This document shows positions 1 to 13,510 of a stretch of DNA of 64,000 nt, one piece after another (position 1 is the first letter of the stretch; each line of letters begins with the position of its first letter). Location of the stretch: NCBI GenBank assembly GCA_950295325.1, contig OX485805.1, positions 17,843,501 through 17,907,500 of the forward strand, given 5' to 3'. The position numbers were made by a program, and so were the translations under genes. This DNA is from Polytrichum commune (lineage: Eukaryota; Streptophyta; Polytrichopsida; Polytrichales; Polytrichaceae). The notes beneath the pieces were generated by a model that ran no database searches, was not told the origin of the DNA, and worked only from the letters and a program-made list of their open reading frames with translations.

Positions 1-1100
1 TGACATGGCCTCCGCACAGATCTCTCTCGATCAGACCGCGGGCGTCACATAGACGCTCTTCTTTTCCCCCCTGTCTCCCACACGCAGCCACCACACACAA
101 AAGAACTTCACATCGCATCGCTACGTCCTCTGCCGCTACAGACCTCCACCGTGCGGCCTACTCTCTCTCTCTCTTCTCTGTCTCTCTATCCCTCTCTCCG
201 TCTCTCCCTCTCTCCTCCCTCTACTCTCCAGACCTCCACCTCTGCACCACCAAATCAAACTCCAAAAGCAGCACAACCAAAGCCACGGCAACTTAAAACT
301 TAGCCGTGACCAAAGCAAGAACAAAAACTTGTTTTGCCTCTCAAATCCGGTGCCGGAAACGGTCACCGCAACTGCTTACCACAGACTTTTGCTGTTTCCC
401 AGACCGCTCCCTCCGACCCGAAGAACGGCGGCAGAACGGCGGCCTTCTTCGTTCGTTCGTTAAGGCGCCCGGCTCCGGAGCAAGTACCGCACGCCCGCGG
501 TCCTCTTTCCTCCGCAATCCGCCTCCGAACGATCCCGAAATGTCGAATAAATTTAGTAAAAGGCAGTGAAACTGGAGTATATCGCGGCTTACTACATCGG
601 CGAGTCCGAGAGGCCAACAAAATATTTGATAAAAACGAAAAAAGAGAGGGAAACTTTGGGCGGTGATGCACACAAGATGGACGACAAGCTGCAACGCAGC
701 ACAGGCAACGGTGAAGCAGCCACGCCCCTCCCTGATCGACCGGGTCACCCGTCCCACACCGCACGGTCCCGGCCCCCCTCCCCAACTTCCCCGTCTCCAC
801 CCCCGTCTCGGAGCGCAGCCGGCCCCGGCCCGGCCCGGCCTGCCTGGCCCTAATTGTGCCCGCCGGCGTCCCTCCTCCGCCGTCCGATCCTCATCTCCAC
901 CCTACAGCTGGCATACCCCGCACGCGGCCCAACTTGGCCCTTCCTTCGTTCTAGATACTTCCTCGCCTACCCTTCCTACGTATCCCAAATACATACGCCT
1001 CTCCTGTATTCCCCCCCCCCCCTTGCCCTTCCACCTTACAGCCTAGTTTGAGCCCGTATTCCTTCTCTCTACTCCCGTACGCGTATTCGTATAAACTCCA
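1..1100. other. GC- and CT-rich region without a recognisable gene
   Basis: The first ~1.1 kb differs from the AT-rich DNA that follows. It has long CT-rich stretches (about 120-240), GC-rich stretches (about 420-540 and 720-900) and a run of 12 C at 1011-1022. Several overlapping open frames of 60-145 codons exist on both strands, but they are rich in Pro, Arg and Ser as GC-rich DNA dictates, and none resembles a protein I know. Composition like this is common around the promoter or 5' leader of plant genes, so it may belong to a gene that starts to the left and runs leftwards. That is inference only. Confidence 0.3.
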
Positions 1101-2860
1101 CCCAATCCCTACAGGCCTATGACAGCAGTGGGTGGACAATACGCTCCTTATTTTGTTGCCATCACAGTTTAATAGTAGCGTCACATGGAAACTTGGGTCC
1201 CTAATTATAGTCTGTATGGCGGGTGACACTTTTGATTCCCTTCGAATAATTTGTTTATTATTCCTATACGTGAGTCTACTTTTATTCTTTTAGTTATATC
1301 ATATTTAATATTTCGTGCTTTTATTATTAAGGGAAAAAGCATGGCTTTGTGCTCCACAACTAAAACTGTAGAGAGCCACCAACTACTTATGTATGTATGT
1401 ATGTATGTATGTATGAAGGTGATCACAAACTTATTGATTGCAAACCACATGGCAATTTCTGAAATTACGTTATGAGTCAACTTGCATGCCGGAGGTGAGT
1501 AATCTCACTTGAGAACGGAAGCTTGTAAACATTGGAACTGTAAAGTGTATGCGTACAGTCTATGTGTTTTAAATGGTCAGTTTTTGTTGCTTGCCATGAC
1601 ACTCGACTTGGATTTCAAAGTTATGAATTTGCATATGTGATGTGAAGTGGGCATACGTTACTCAGTGGATGAGATGTGTTCAACTGCCATGACTTCATAT
1701 TCGGTTTGAAGTATTGGGATTCCAGCATCCAAAGGCCATGAACATAGCTCATCAATTGAGTAGTGTTGTGGGATTTTAACAACAATGCATGGAGTTTTTT
1801 AATCTCCCTTGTAATTGCTATGATTTTCAAAGTCAAAAGTGTGCAACCCATAAAACGACCAGGTACACACCAACCCCCCCCCCCATTATGTTAATTATTG
1901 AGCTTGAAATTGTTAACAAAGTTTTGAGCATGTAGCCCAATCACTTTTAGAAACATGTTTTTTTCAACGTTTTTTCTTAGGTCCACTCTAATATAGGTGT
2001 ATGATCAAGATAATTACATGAATTAGGCATGTTTACCTTAGGTTGTGTTTTATGTTTTGTAAGTGGTTTTGTGGCATTAAGACATGCCCCAACCACCAAG
2101 CAACATGGACAAGTGTTGGCCATTTGATTTTTAAGAAGAGTTGTTGGTTGAACCGATTCTTGATGCCATCTCGCAAGTTATTGTTGTGGCTATGGGGAAA
2201 CATACTTATAATCATGAGAAGAAAAATACAGTTATATTTGTGAAAGTTATGTAGCTCTTTTTTATCCATTTTTTTCCTTTTCTTATAGGCATTCATTAGC
2301 ACTTATAAATGTGGGACTTATTCTAGATGAGAAGAGAGCCGAAAGAGCGAAGAAAACAAAGAGAAGACCGTTTTTTGCATCATCTCCATAAGAGTGTGCT
2401 ACCACCAGCTTTCCATGGCAGATGAATTTCCAAACTTCAGATATTTTTATCACTTTTTGGGAATGGTGGAAAATATATTTGATGGATAACTATTGGAGGA
2501 GGAGAAAGTCAAAGCCATTTACTTTCGAGCTCAAGGAACAAGCCCATTTTGTCGGCTCACTTTAAGTTTGACAAAGAGATTGTAAACAAAGATCATATGG
2601 AAGCATGATCTAGCAAATGTCTAGAGTTTTAAGCGGCATGCAATGAAGGTGTAGATACTAATTATGTGGAAGGGCAAAGAGGTGGTTTACATGTATGCTA
2701 GAAAAGAAAAGAAAAAATAACGCCCGTACAAGGTACTGGCATGAATGCGAGCCCGTTATCCAAATACTTAACACGGCGGACCGTGTTGTAGTATGAGGAT
2801 TTATGCCTCTTTGAGAGGTGGGCTCTGATATTTTGTTTTTAGTCCCCTAGTTTTTAGGGG
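1100..2860. other. gene-free AT-rich intergenic DNA
   Basis: I see no recognisable coding sequence here. It contains a (TATG)n tract at 1388-1415 and an 11-C run at 1874-1884. The rest is AT-rich sequence with scattered stops in all frames. Confidence 0.5.
1388..1415. repeat. (TATG)n microsatellite
   Basis: About seven consecutive TATG units are read directly in the sequence. Confidence 0.9.
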
Positions 2861-2862
2861 GG

Positions 2863-3480
2863 GTGAAATAGTGGCTTGTTTGTTTTCGAGTTTTCTCTTG
2901 TTGAGGACGAGGTAAGTGAGGTATTTAATGGCGTTTTGGTGTATATTTTTCATGAGGGTTTTGATGATGTGTTTTGGGATTTTAAGGTTGTTTAGTTTGT
3001 TAATAAAGTGTTCGTGTATAGCTCCTCGGACACCGGCTGTGATAGTGATAAGGGGGTTCGTTTCCACCCTTGATTATGTATGTTATTAATTAGTGGGTCA
3101 TATTTGGTGTGTTTGTGCGTGAGGGCTTCTTCTGGGAATCTATCATGGCAATATGTGAATTCTATGAATTGTATTGTGTGTGGGGGGGATGGTAATACAA
3201 GTGTTGGTGTGTGGTTTGGGGCCCCTAATATATTTAGGATGTCTGGTCTTAATTTGGCTTGGCATTGGCATATTGGATGTGGGCATGTGCATTTCATGAG
3301 CCATTATGGGACAGTTTGTTCTTGGGTCCGGTTATTGAGTGTGCCTGCATTTGTTAGTGTGTAGAATCGGGTATGTTTGTTGGCTTGTAATGTTTGAGTA
3401 ATAAGGTGTACCGCTTTATCGTGGCGACATGTATGCTACAACTTGTGAGGAATGGGTGTAGTGAGCCTACAGTGCTTTGA
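2863..3480 (-). mobile_element. LINE remnant A: C-terminal endonuclease-like region
   Basis: Read on the minus strand, this gives a degraded protein tail. In order it shows a Cys-rich segment (CTCPHPICQC, near 3297), then AKLRPDI, then FIEFTYCHDRF with a downstream KYDPL (about 3100-3170), and after a frame change ITAGVRGAIHEH and LNKRKLENKQ (2880-3060). The order Cys cluster, PD, E-F-T-Y, K-Y-x-P-L is what a PD-(D/E)XK restriction-like endonuclease at the end of an R2-like LINE looks like. That assignment is my inference. Stops and at least one frameshift show it is dead. The same block recurs at 5640-6085, 11900-12250 and 28130-30100, which establishes a repeat family. Confidence 0.55.
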
Positions 3481-4358
3481 CTTAGTAGAAGAGTTCGTTG
3501 ATAATCAATCAACATCTATGTTGATTAATTGATAATGATCAACAAATAACTCAAGTCTAATGAGTTTGCATCGAAGTTAGGGTTGTCGATCACTAAGGTA
3601 GAACCTTGTTAATTCTTTGGAAGTTCATGTGGTATTGCAAGGAGCACAAAGTATGGTAAAACTTGATGTTTGGAAAGGGAGCCAATATGAAGTTGTAATG
3701 AGAATGTCATGGCTCATTGTTTGTGGATGGATGTTTAAATACACTTTTGGTAGTTGCAGTGTCTTGTGATTGAAATAATCGATGTTCAATATTGAGAGCT
3801 TAGTCCACTAGAATGTGATATTTAGTGTCACTTACTATTTGGAATTACACAATGCTATAACTATTTAATGTACATCTCATTTTTTGCCAACAAATATCAA
3901 ATTGGTCGTTTGGACATTATAGAACATTAACATCTTTACTTGGTAAAACATTACATCAATAATAAAAAAGATATAGGGATATGTAACTCCGAATACTAAG
4001 GGACATTGAATCAACATTGAATATCATATTTAATGTAGTTACGTAATTTGACCCAATAAGTTTATTTTGAAAATGCATACATAAAAGGAAAAATGTTTCA
4101 CATTTGTGAATACGCCAATCACAATATTTATCATTTATCATGCAACCGACTACGGTTATAGGATGATAATGCATGTATTACCACTCATTCTTTTTCTCGT
4201 TTATTGTTCATGAATTCATACTCACCACTCATATGATAGCAATCCCCACCACTTACATGAGGAAATATGTAAGGAACTTTGCCAAGATTACAGCCCTCAT
4301 GATAGATTTACCAAAGGAAAATTTGAAAATATCATTTGGACTAGTAATTGTCATGCAA
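3481..4358. other. gene-free AT-rich intergenic DNA
   Basis: No recognisable coding or structural feature was found between LINE remnant A and the gypsy remnant. Confidence 0.4.
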
Positions 4359-5200
4359 ACTTCATGGCCTTGAAGAAAGTTGTGACAAAAGCCCTAATCT
4401 TCATGATCATGGATCCCTTCTAAAGTGGGTCATTTTTGTGCACAAATGCTAGTAATGTGGCTATAGATGCTATTATGATGCAAGAAGACATGGTCATTGC
4501 CTATGAATCTAGGAAAATGAAACGGTGTATTGTGGATTTATCTAGTTCATGAACTATAATTGTTAACAAAAATTCATGAATTGGAAGTTTTGAGTCACCA
4601 TCTATTAGGCAGTGAGTTTAAAATTAGGATTGATTAACGATCATTGTGATACTTGACTAGTCAAGCCAATATAAATCGAAGGCTAAGTCGATGGATGGGA
4701 TTGATGCAACACTTCAATTTTGAGATCCAATATGTTACGGGAAAATAAAATGTAGTGGCATATTCTTTATCTCGTAGACCGTTTGTGAATGGGGTATCTT
4801 TGGTGAAAGTTCTCATGATTGACAACATATATGAATTTGATAGTAGGGATGTATTTTCTCTCTATTCATTTTTAGAGTTCTTTTCCAAAGAATATAGAGT
4901 GCGAATAGAAATCGATAATTACACATATGTTCTTGAGCGAGAGTTTAGAATCATAGCTCTAGGATTTGTGTTTTATACATAGGAACTCATAAGAAAATGT
5001 CCTCCATGATTGTCATGACCTTCCTATCTTAGGTCATCCAAGGTTTCAAAGAACTCATATGGCAATGTAAATGTATTGGTTTTGGCCTTGGTTGAATAGA
5101 GTTGTGAATGATTATGTTGAGAGATGTTTCTTAGGTCAAACTAACAAAGCTAAGCACGTAAAAAAATTAAAGGTTGTTGCAACTATTGACAATGCCTAAT
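4359..5200 (+). mobile_element. decayed Ty3/gypsy retrotransposon pol fragment
   Basis: Plus-strand translation over changing frames shows, in the order expected for Ty3/gypsy pol, an RNase H start (ASNVAIDAIM near 4448, then IAYESRKM) and the RNase H end with the linker (RRLSRWMGLMQH near 4680, then AYSLSRRP near 4760). It ends with the integrase zinc-binding segment (DYVERCFLGQTN near 5110-5150). In that last motif the second Cys of the CxxC pair reads Gly. Many stops and frame changes interrupt it, so it is an inactive fragment. I see no flanking LTRs, and the reverse-transcriptase core and the integrase catalytic core are absent. The family is clear; the exact ends are approximate. Confidence 0.75.
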
Positions 5201-5324
5201 AGGAAGCGAGAATATGATGGCTATGATCTATAAGATTTGAGATTTCTAAAAGCATTTCTTACATATCATGTGTAGATAGAACTTGGGTGAAGAATAATTT
5301 GCATGTTATGTTTTGTATGTTATC

Positions 5325-5348
5325 AGAGAGAGAGAGAGAGAGAGAGAG
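5325..5348. repeat. (GA)n microsatellite
   Basis: Uninterrupted AG dinucleotides. The ~90 bases that follow (ACCTTGATCGTAGCC, then GAGCTCATAT) resemble the bases after the GA tract at 14505-14534, so the tract is probably part of a dispersed repeat. Confidence 0.85.
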
Positions 5349-5639
5349 TTAACTGCTCATGTTGGCATAAATGAGGACACTTCACCTTGATCGTAGCCTT
5401 GAGCTCATATTCTGAAAGGGGTTTATGAAGCAAGGCTAAGGGACAAGACTTGCTACTACCTTTATGGTATCCAATTTCAAAAGGGGCCCTTAAAGTGCCA
5501 TATGGGAATTGGGGGCTTGTATGTTGGTCAAGTCTGTCCATATGTGTGTGTACAAGGGTGGGTCTTATGATGGCCAGGTGTATGTACAAGGTTAGGCATG
5601 TGTGAGGTTTGAGACTCATGGTCTAATTTCATGTGGTTG

Positions 5640-6800
5640 TATATCCTCCTAACTAAGCTAATGGAATTTGTTTGGGCACCTTGTTGTAGGATTCAACCTT
5701 GGGGTTTTGGTGCTTGGGGTTGTGGAGAGGTTGTGTCTTTTGGTGTTGGGTTTAGGTGGTTATAGGGAGTTGGTGATTTTTCAAGTCCTTTTTAGAATGA
5801 GTAAAGTGAGCATAAAGTGGATTTGTTGCATGCATGCATGCACGGGTAGACATATGGGTAGCCTTGTTCAAATATTTGAGTGATGGCATATGTATAAATG
5901 GCCCCTCAAGTTTCAGCCACAAGGATGGTGAGGGTGACATCCCATTCAACGACCTTTAGTGAATCTACTACCAATTGGTATCTATGTGTTTTTTTGCATT
6001 GCATTGTTGTGGGGTTGTGATCTTGGCAAAAGGTGAATTCGATGAAGTGTGTGCTATTGATTTTGAGACATGTAATGGGTGGTATTTTGTAGAGAGATGG
6101 TAGTGGTGATTAGAATGGCAAGTTTGAGTCTAGCAAGGCATCAACATGGTCCAATCGTATATAGTCAAGGGTGTAGCCACATGGGGATTATGTCATCCAA
6201 CAAGGCTCCTAGTTGAGTTCCAACATTTATTAGTTGGGTGTATCTTGTTTTGGAGTGGGTGAGGAGGAATTTATGATATTACAATATTGTTTGGTTGTGT
6301 TTGGTTGTGTGGATGTTATACATGATGGGGTTAGTGCACATGGACAATAGGTGGAGGGACATGTTGACTTCATGTAGTGGACACAAGTGGCATATGGTGG
6401 ATGGAAATCCAGTGGGCTAGATGGCATGTTTCCTCTTGTTGCCCATATGTTGCCATATCATAGTTTGACTGTTTGCGTGATTTGGGCAATGACTCAAATT
6501 AGTTGGAAATGATGGAGTTGCAAGGGGATTGTTGAGCCATTTTACGACACGAGGATACTGCAGGAGAGTTATAGTGTTAAGTTGGTGGGTGTATTCTTTT
6601 TAAAATACAAGGTTTGAGGTGTCGGGTGGTGTGGTAAGTGAGTGTTCCACGATTATTAAGAATGCGAGAAGGGGGTGGTGTGGGTTGTGTGCATTGCAGG
6701 TGTGATACATTGTGGTGGTTTGTTGGCTTCAAATTTTGCGAGTTTATATGCGGTATCATTGCTGAGGATTTAGGAATGCACATGGATTCTATGGAAGATA
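5640..6800 (-). mobile_element. LINE remnant B: endonuclease-like region, second subfamily
   Basis: On the minus strand an almost open stretch (about 6085 down to 5780) reads THFIEFTFCQDHNPTTM, then CKKTHRYQLVVDSL, then DVTLTILVAET, a stop, and GAIYTYAI. This aligns by eye with remnant A (FIEFTYCHDRF ... KYDPL ... ITAGVRGAI), sharing the E-F-T, K-x-Y and G-A-I positions, but the residues differ enough to be a separate subfamily. Sequence upstream on the same strand (6090-6800) has the same base composition and is probably more of the element, but I could not assign it to domains. It is inactive, with stops throughout. Confidence 0.5.
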
Positions 6801-8797
6801 GTTAGGTTTAGATCAATCAATGATTATTGAAGTTGGAAGTGATAAATTTATGATTGTGAACAATTTAACGCCCTTGAAGATATACATTACAATTTGGCAT
6901 TCATGATGTTGAGACTCATCAACAACTTTTTGTTTGGTATCCGCATTACATGTAAACAATTGATGGATGTGGCATCATCAATTGCATCAACAACCGTTTT
7001 TAACGACTTATCATACTATACACCCAAAGAAGGGTTCTCCTCATCACATGGAGCATATTCCATTTGGGGGTTAGCTAGTAACCTTGTCCTATTCCGGTTT
7101 TGATTAGTCTCTAAGAACTTGTCCTACCAACTTGGATTGCATTTTCGAATATTAGTACCTACTCTACACTCAATAATGAATACAATTGGGAGGATTTATG
7201 TATCCAGTTAAGCAATCACCAAATATGCATTATTAATAATCATAACTAAATCAAGGGAGATATAATGTCAATATGATTTATACGGATGTTTCTTTGTAGA
7301 TAAAGGAGGATCCACATTCTTAAGAGAATGTTCTAGAGCAAATACAAGTGTCGACTATGCAATTGTCATTTGTTATAAGTTTGAATAAATGACAGGTGGC
7401 ATTCATCCGAGGGCAAAACTTATCAATATTTATTTTGTGGGTGACATATTATAAATACCCATTTTGTGAGTGATGTATTTATCATCCATTTTTTTGGTAA
7501 TTTATAGCATTAGTGACATTTATATATTCCAAAAGACAAAATTGTGTGTGTGTGTGTGTGTTTTTGCCATTGATCACAAAGATCACTATGTGCAAAATCA
7601 CCTAGTTCATTCTTCCATGCAAACCTCTTTCCTAATCCTTCTTAGGTTGGGCACATTACGTGGGTTTCCATAGCTCATGCGGGCCTTGAAGGACATGGGC
7701 CGCATGAATAAAACATAAAATCATTAAAACAATAGTAATAACCACAATATATGTTGTGTATTTACTAAAGTTTGCATATTGCACAATGGCATGCCTTAGT
7801 TGCAACATGGATTTAGTTGCACAATATTGTCATCCAATTGGCTACCCGGGCTCCTAAACGAATGTTTGCAGCTGAAGTGGCCCATTTATGGGCCATGTGC
7901 CCAATTTTTTTGACATTCATTACAACCATTTGCATCAACCCGTTACCTTTACTCTTTGAATATTCGACGTTTTGGGGGTCTACTACATGCACATACATAT
8001 CTACATGACAATGTTTGAAATTGATATGTTTATGATAAATACGTCACTTGTTATTCAAAGTTACATAATGCTATAACTTTTAGTTTAAAAAGCATTTCTA
8101 CAAGTAAGTATTTGGACATTTATGTCCAAGTAACTAATTTGATTTTATTGGTAGAAAATGAAGTCTATGGCATTGTGTGATTTCAAATAATAAGGGACAT
8201 TGAATAAGTTGTCATAAACAATGGATTTGTAGTCATGCCTTAATTAAGGCATGTTCATATTAATGTAGTGACCAATGACCATAGCCATTGCTTTCTAAAA
8301 TCTCTTAATTGTTTGAGAAATGAGTGGCAGTTCCACTTTGTTTTACACAAGGTCAAAAGTGATCATGGGTGACCATGACAGGAAATGGATGAGAAAGTGA
8401 CATGGAATCCTACAATTCTACAAATGAATAATGTTTGAAGGTCACCTTGATTTTCAACGAGGAAACTCAAATAAGTTGTCTCAACATTAAATGAGGGTTA
8501 TCGCGTTAGAAGATTTTTCTAAATATTCTCATATTCTTAACCATGTTTGTTTTTAGTATGCTCTATCTAAGTTCGTATTTAGTAGCCTCGATATGTAGTA
8601 TCTTTTAAAAAACACTATGTCATGGTCTAAGTTTGTGTTACAATGTGTCATGTGACCAAGGCTTTTTTAAAATGACGTGGATTTAAGTTGGTCATGTGAT
8701 TTTTGGACTATTGACGATGACCATGATAAATCTAAATGAACTTTCTCGTGGCCCTTGGTCGTATGTGTAAAGTAGCCCTTCGCATGCACTAGAAGAA
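6801..8797. other. gene-free AT-rich intergenic DNA
   Basis: No recognisable gene. A (TG)n tract lies at 7543-7561. Short open frames on both strands (for example 7813-8008) have no coding character I can recognise. Confidence 0.4.
7543..7561. repeat. (TG)n microsatellite
   Basis: Consecutive TG dinucleotides are read directly. Confidence 0.85.
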
Positions 8798-9006
8798 AAC
8801 TTGTTCATTTCAACCATCCGTTGTAACTCATGGCAAGCAAATGCATAAATATTTCATTTTGATTGCCAAACGAGGTTGTTGGTTGCATATTTTGGAGAAT
8901 TGGCCCCTAAAAACCTTCAGTTGACAACCAAAATGATTTTCTTAAACATCATTTTGCCACAAATTGCAGTAGACATGATGCAACATATGGTTGAAATGGA
9001 CAAGTT
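8798..9006. mobile_element. putative MITE, copy 1
   Basis: About 209 bp bounded by imperfect inverted repeats. The left end reads AACTTGTTCATTTCAACCAT, and the right end is its reverse complement with one mismatch. A related sequence of the same length, with the same ends and the same internal CAGTTGACAACCAAAA-like block, lies at 13511-13721. There is no coding capacity. I could not identify a clean target-site duplication, so the superfamily is open. Confidence 0.5.
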
Positions 9007-11500
9007 GTCTCCTCGTGATAAGTAATTTCACCAAGATTTAACCCCTAGATTTTGAAATTAAAGGGAGTTCCCCATCAAGTTGCATCAATTTAATGGATAC
9101 AATCCATGGTCAATCCCTAAAGATTGTGAAAATTGCTTGTTCTTGGAGCTGGACACAACATATATCTAATAGTTTCCAACTCCTAGAACCCAATATATGT
9201 GATGATATTGTGAGGGTGATATACATGAAGTACCTACTATGATGAAAGTGTCATAATATATCAAGAGACTACATATCCCTTAACCCTTAATGCCTCTAGA
9301 GTCCATGTTGTGGTTGCCACATCATCATGTAAATATATGTACAAAATATTCATGCATATCAATGTCATCTTCATTATATAAAAAAAAACTTAAGTTTTTG
9401 CTTTGAAAATTCTTACACAAAAGTCATGACCTTATATGGAAGGTCCAACCATACATATGTGACCTTTGACTTTGGTTTCAACAATATTGCCTCATAAAGC
9501 AAAGTTTTCACAAAGCAAGTTTGTAGACTTCATTATTTAAGTGTTATTGAAAATAAATAAAACTTTATGGATATTAAGGATTAATGGGTATGGGGTGTGC
9601 TTGTATGGAGAACAAAATCAATAATATAATATTCATATATTATATAATGTTGTATATTATATTAAATTAATATTTAGCATAACATATAAAATAATTAAGT
9701 GAAAATAAAGTCATATGTGACAACGGTGATTAGATTTGTAATTGACGTATGCATGTGGTGTGTATTTGAGTCTAAATCATTCATACAAATTCAAATCTTC
9801 ATATATTTCATCTTACACATACTTAAGTTCCAATTGGAATAATATGTGTGATAAATGTGTTGATTTTCATATAGAGTCACATTTGGTGTTTCAAACTTCT
9901 AATACCACTAAGTAAGCTTAAACCCTTTCATATATTGGACCTCTTGGAAGTTTCAGGGTTAACTCAACTGTGAAGCAACAAATACAACTTTGGTTGAATC
10001 TTGTCAAATGTTGTGCATTTAAGAGTTGCACTGGTCTAAATCACATTGATAGTTATTCATGTGTGCAAAAGTTTGTAATATGGTAACTAATGCACCAAAT
10101 AATCGTTATTGTATGCACATAGACATGTTTTTTATTATCATCTCATATACATTTGTGTTGAGTCTTGTTAGTAAATGGATGAGGATTTCAACACATTTTT
10201 GTGCATTTGTCTTGCCATACATTGTGTGAATGAGCTATGATTTTTCACAATCTTGATTATAGTGGATTTTTGTCTAAAACAAAAATTGACGTTCTCATGT
10301 GTAAACCATGTTCAAATTAACCAAGAATACATATGGCTTGCTTTGGGGTAAGGACAATAATTAGTTATAGTTCTTAAATGTGTCCAAATTCTTGTGTTAC
10401 TTGGTGATCAAGTTACTATAGGGAACCCTTAAATATAGTCATCGGGAGAACATGGAAAGTGAAATTGAATGAAATTAGTTGAGATTTGAAACTTTTCAAA
10501 ACCAACTAGCTACACATTGTTATATTTCAAGCTGACTTTATTATTTGAAGGGATATGTAGTAGATTCCTCTAAAATGGCCAAAAGTAAACATTTCTCAAA
10601 TTTATTTGGGTAATATGTAACTACTTGAATCTCCCAATTCGTCTACGTGGATACTTCATTATTGGTGAGGAGTGTTGGGTGTTTAATTTTCATAACATGC
10701 TACTAAAGAATGATATGATTTTGACATATATGCATATTGATTGGGAAAATGTAGTCTTTGTATCTATAAGAAGGAGTTAGTTGGTTAGTTGGTTTGTTTG
10801 TTTGTTTGTTTGTTTGTTTTCGTCACGGTAATCTTTGGATACTACATTGTTAAAGAAGCCTCCAAAAAATGTACTAAACACGATACATCCAATGTGTAGG
10901 GCACAGGTAGAAAACATGTGAAAGCGACCTGCATGTTCAATCCTTTGTTAGAACTTCCTTGCACAATTCTTGATGTATATGCGTTTCAAAATATCGCAAA
11001 TGATGTAAGAACTAATTTTGTTGTCAATGTAAAAGAACAATGTGAATTGATCGATATGTTTGTGTTTTCTTGTGTTGATGATGTTTGAGTTGTTTCGTGG
11101 TGATCGCAATATTGATTGCGTGGTTTCCACGTGCATGTTGGAAAATGCGCAACCAATTGTTTATGTTCTTGATATTTCATAATCATTTACGTTGTGTTTG
11201 TAATTTACACATGTTCAAAGTGGCATTGTTGTTTGTGCAAGAAACAATGATTCCATTTTTTTAAGGAGAGTGACTTTAAATGTATGTTGAACAATGAAAA
11301 TCTACATAATCATTGAAATAATTAATGGGCCTAAAATTGCTTTAATGCATGGCAAAAAAATACTGAACTTTGACACTACTATTATGATTGAAGTGTCAAA
11401 TCTACAAGAGCACGTTGACCTTTTAACGAGGATTTTCTTTGTTTTTCCCAAAGAAAATGGCCAAATTGAATCCCACATTTAGTATTACAAATTTGTGGCA
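9007..11500. other. gene-free AT-rich intergenic DNA
   Basis: Very AT-rich around 9600-9700. It contains a (GTTT)n tract at 10791-10820. I recognise no coding sequence. Confidence 0.4.
10791..10820. repeat. (GTTT)n microsatellite
   Basis: Tandem TTTG units follow a degenerate TTAGTTGG lead-in. Confidence 0.85.
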
Positions 11501-11539
11501 CTCCAAAATCATCACATAATATCCCCATACTACGCGTAT

Positions 11540-12500
11540 CATGCATCTCAAACCCTACACACGTAAGAACTACACTTATCAACTCACAACCACGATACTA
11601 TTGCAATACCCATACATAGCAAAATGGTTCAACAACCCACTAGTTCATTCCCTCCTCTCCAACCACTTTTGGTCAACATCCCAATGTACAAACCACACAT
11701 ACCTGCAAACTATGATATGGTCAATACATGGTAACCAAAGAAAACACACCATATGACCATACTAACCCAATTCTCCTCCTCCCTCTACAACCTATGCCCA
11801 CTATACAAAAGTGACATACGCCTCCACCTTCTCTCCATATGCAAAAATACCACCTTTAATAACATCTGAACAACCATACACAACAAAACAACATGGCAAT
11901 TTTATAAGCTACTCCTCAACAAGAGTCACACTCCTAATGACATTAGGCACCCACCTAGGTAGCACCATGTAATACACAATCCCCACATGGCTATACCCAT
12001 GCCTTTGCATCACACGACCATGCCAATGCATTGCCAAACTCAAACCCAACATCACCACTTCCCCAAAGAAAATTACACACTACGCCACCCAAACCTTGAG
12101 CCTATAGTTTATCGAATTCACGTTATGCCAAGATCGTGACCCCACTATTGCTGCTTAACATGAAAAAAAAAACTTATCAACCCCCAATAGACACACTAGA
12201 AGATGCCGGATAGTATCTAAACCTTGTTATCTTCATAACAAGCATATGAGGAGGTAACAAACAATATCACCAACCTCTACGAACAATACTACATCCCTTC
12301 AATGTCCATGCATGCATACAACAAATACACTTGGTGGCTATCAAATACCTCTCCTCACTCACACTCAACAAATGCAAAGTGGAAAACCATCAACCACTAG
12401 TGCTCCCCACCTAAGCACATACACATAGCAAAACTCCAAGAATGAATCCTACAACATGATGCCCAAACTCACTCAGATAGCTTACCTAAAGGAATAATCA
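11540..12500 (+). mobile_element. LINE remnant D: endonuclease-like region, plus strand
   Basis: The plus strand is C- and A-rich, the complement of the G- and T-rich LINE remnants elsewhere. It reads CQCIAKLKPNI near 12030, then FIEFTLCQDRDPTIAA at about 12110-12160, then KTYQPPIDTLEDAG followed by a stop. These are the same ordered blocks as remnants A and B (CQCQAKLRPDI, FIEFTYCHD, KYDPLI). Upstream parts are too decayed to assign. A 13-C run at 12614-12626 lies just beyond. Inactive. Confidence 0.45.
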
Positions 12501-13510
12501 AACCCTAATGTAAACTCACCCTTACATATTCTTGGCCAATGATTCATTAAACCAAGACAACATGCCATTATAACGCCCACCCTTGAGATACACACGATGG
12601 ACAAACAAAACGACCCCCCCCCCCCCAACAATGGGCCCAAAGCGCCCTTGTCATTTGTTACTGATAGGGACCACCTCTCACATGAGGTAATAGCACTTGT
12701 CCCATAACCTTTCTCAATAAACCCATTATAAACCCGTTATACAATTAACAAATGAGCTTGTGGTTGTGATCAAGGTGAAGCATACTTGTTTGTGCTAGCC
12801 CGATGCAAATTTGTGGGAAAGTTGTTCAAGAATTCTTTACGTTAACTTTTCAAAACATTTTCCTCATTTTCTTGCTAATGTGTTTTCAGATCCAAGGTTT
12901 CCTCCATAAAACCATTGCTAGGAATTTGACAACGATGATGGTGCATTCTTGATAAAATAAAAAATAAAAAAATAAACCATCAGGATTATAAGGGAATGCT
13001 ACATCCACTTTGATGCTTCCTTATTTCTTTCATCTAGGGGTGGAGAAATCATTAACTACCTCTTGTGGTTCATTTTGTCAAATGAAATATCCACATGCAA
13101 TTATTGTTATTGGTTGTGGGTCTATGCTTGATGATATTACAGGGTTGAGGTATCCATAATGATCCTACATGTCTACCTATATTACATGATGTCATCAATT
13201 TAAAGTTGGTTTCTATATCTAATAAATAAAATGTTGCTCCTCAATCATAAAATGTCTAGGGTCCAGACCGAATGTACTTTATGTCATGCCCTGATCACAC
13301 CAAATTTTTTGTCCAATTCCAACTATGAAATTGTTGGGGATTATGTTGAGAAATAGATGTTGGCCCACCACTTTCACATTATTACAACCATAGATGTTGA
13401 CGGATGGTGCCATAAGTGGTTGTGTGATCAACCCCTCAATGTGGCCCATTAGAAGTTCACTAATAGTCTAGTTAGGCTCCTCGACAGTTCCTGAAGTTTC
13501 ACAAGAAGAG
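12501..13510. other. gene-free intergenic DNA
   Basis: Contains the 13-C run at 12614-12626 and no recognisable gene. Confidence 0.4.

Noticed and set aside
334-853. Overlapping open frames in the first kilobase as genes
   Set aside because: GC-rich DNA gives long Pro/Arg/Ser-rich frames on both strands. None resembles a known protein or has a convincing start.
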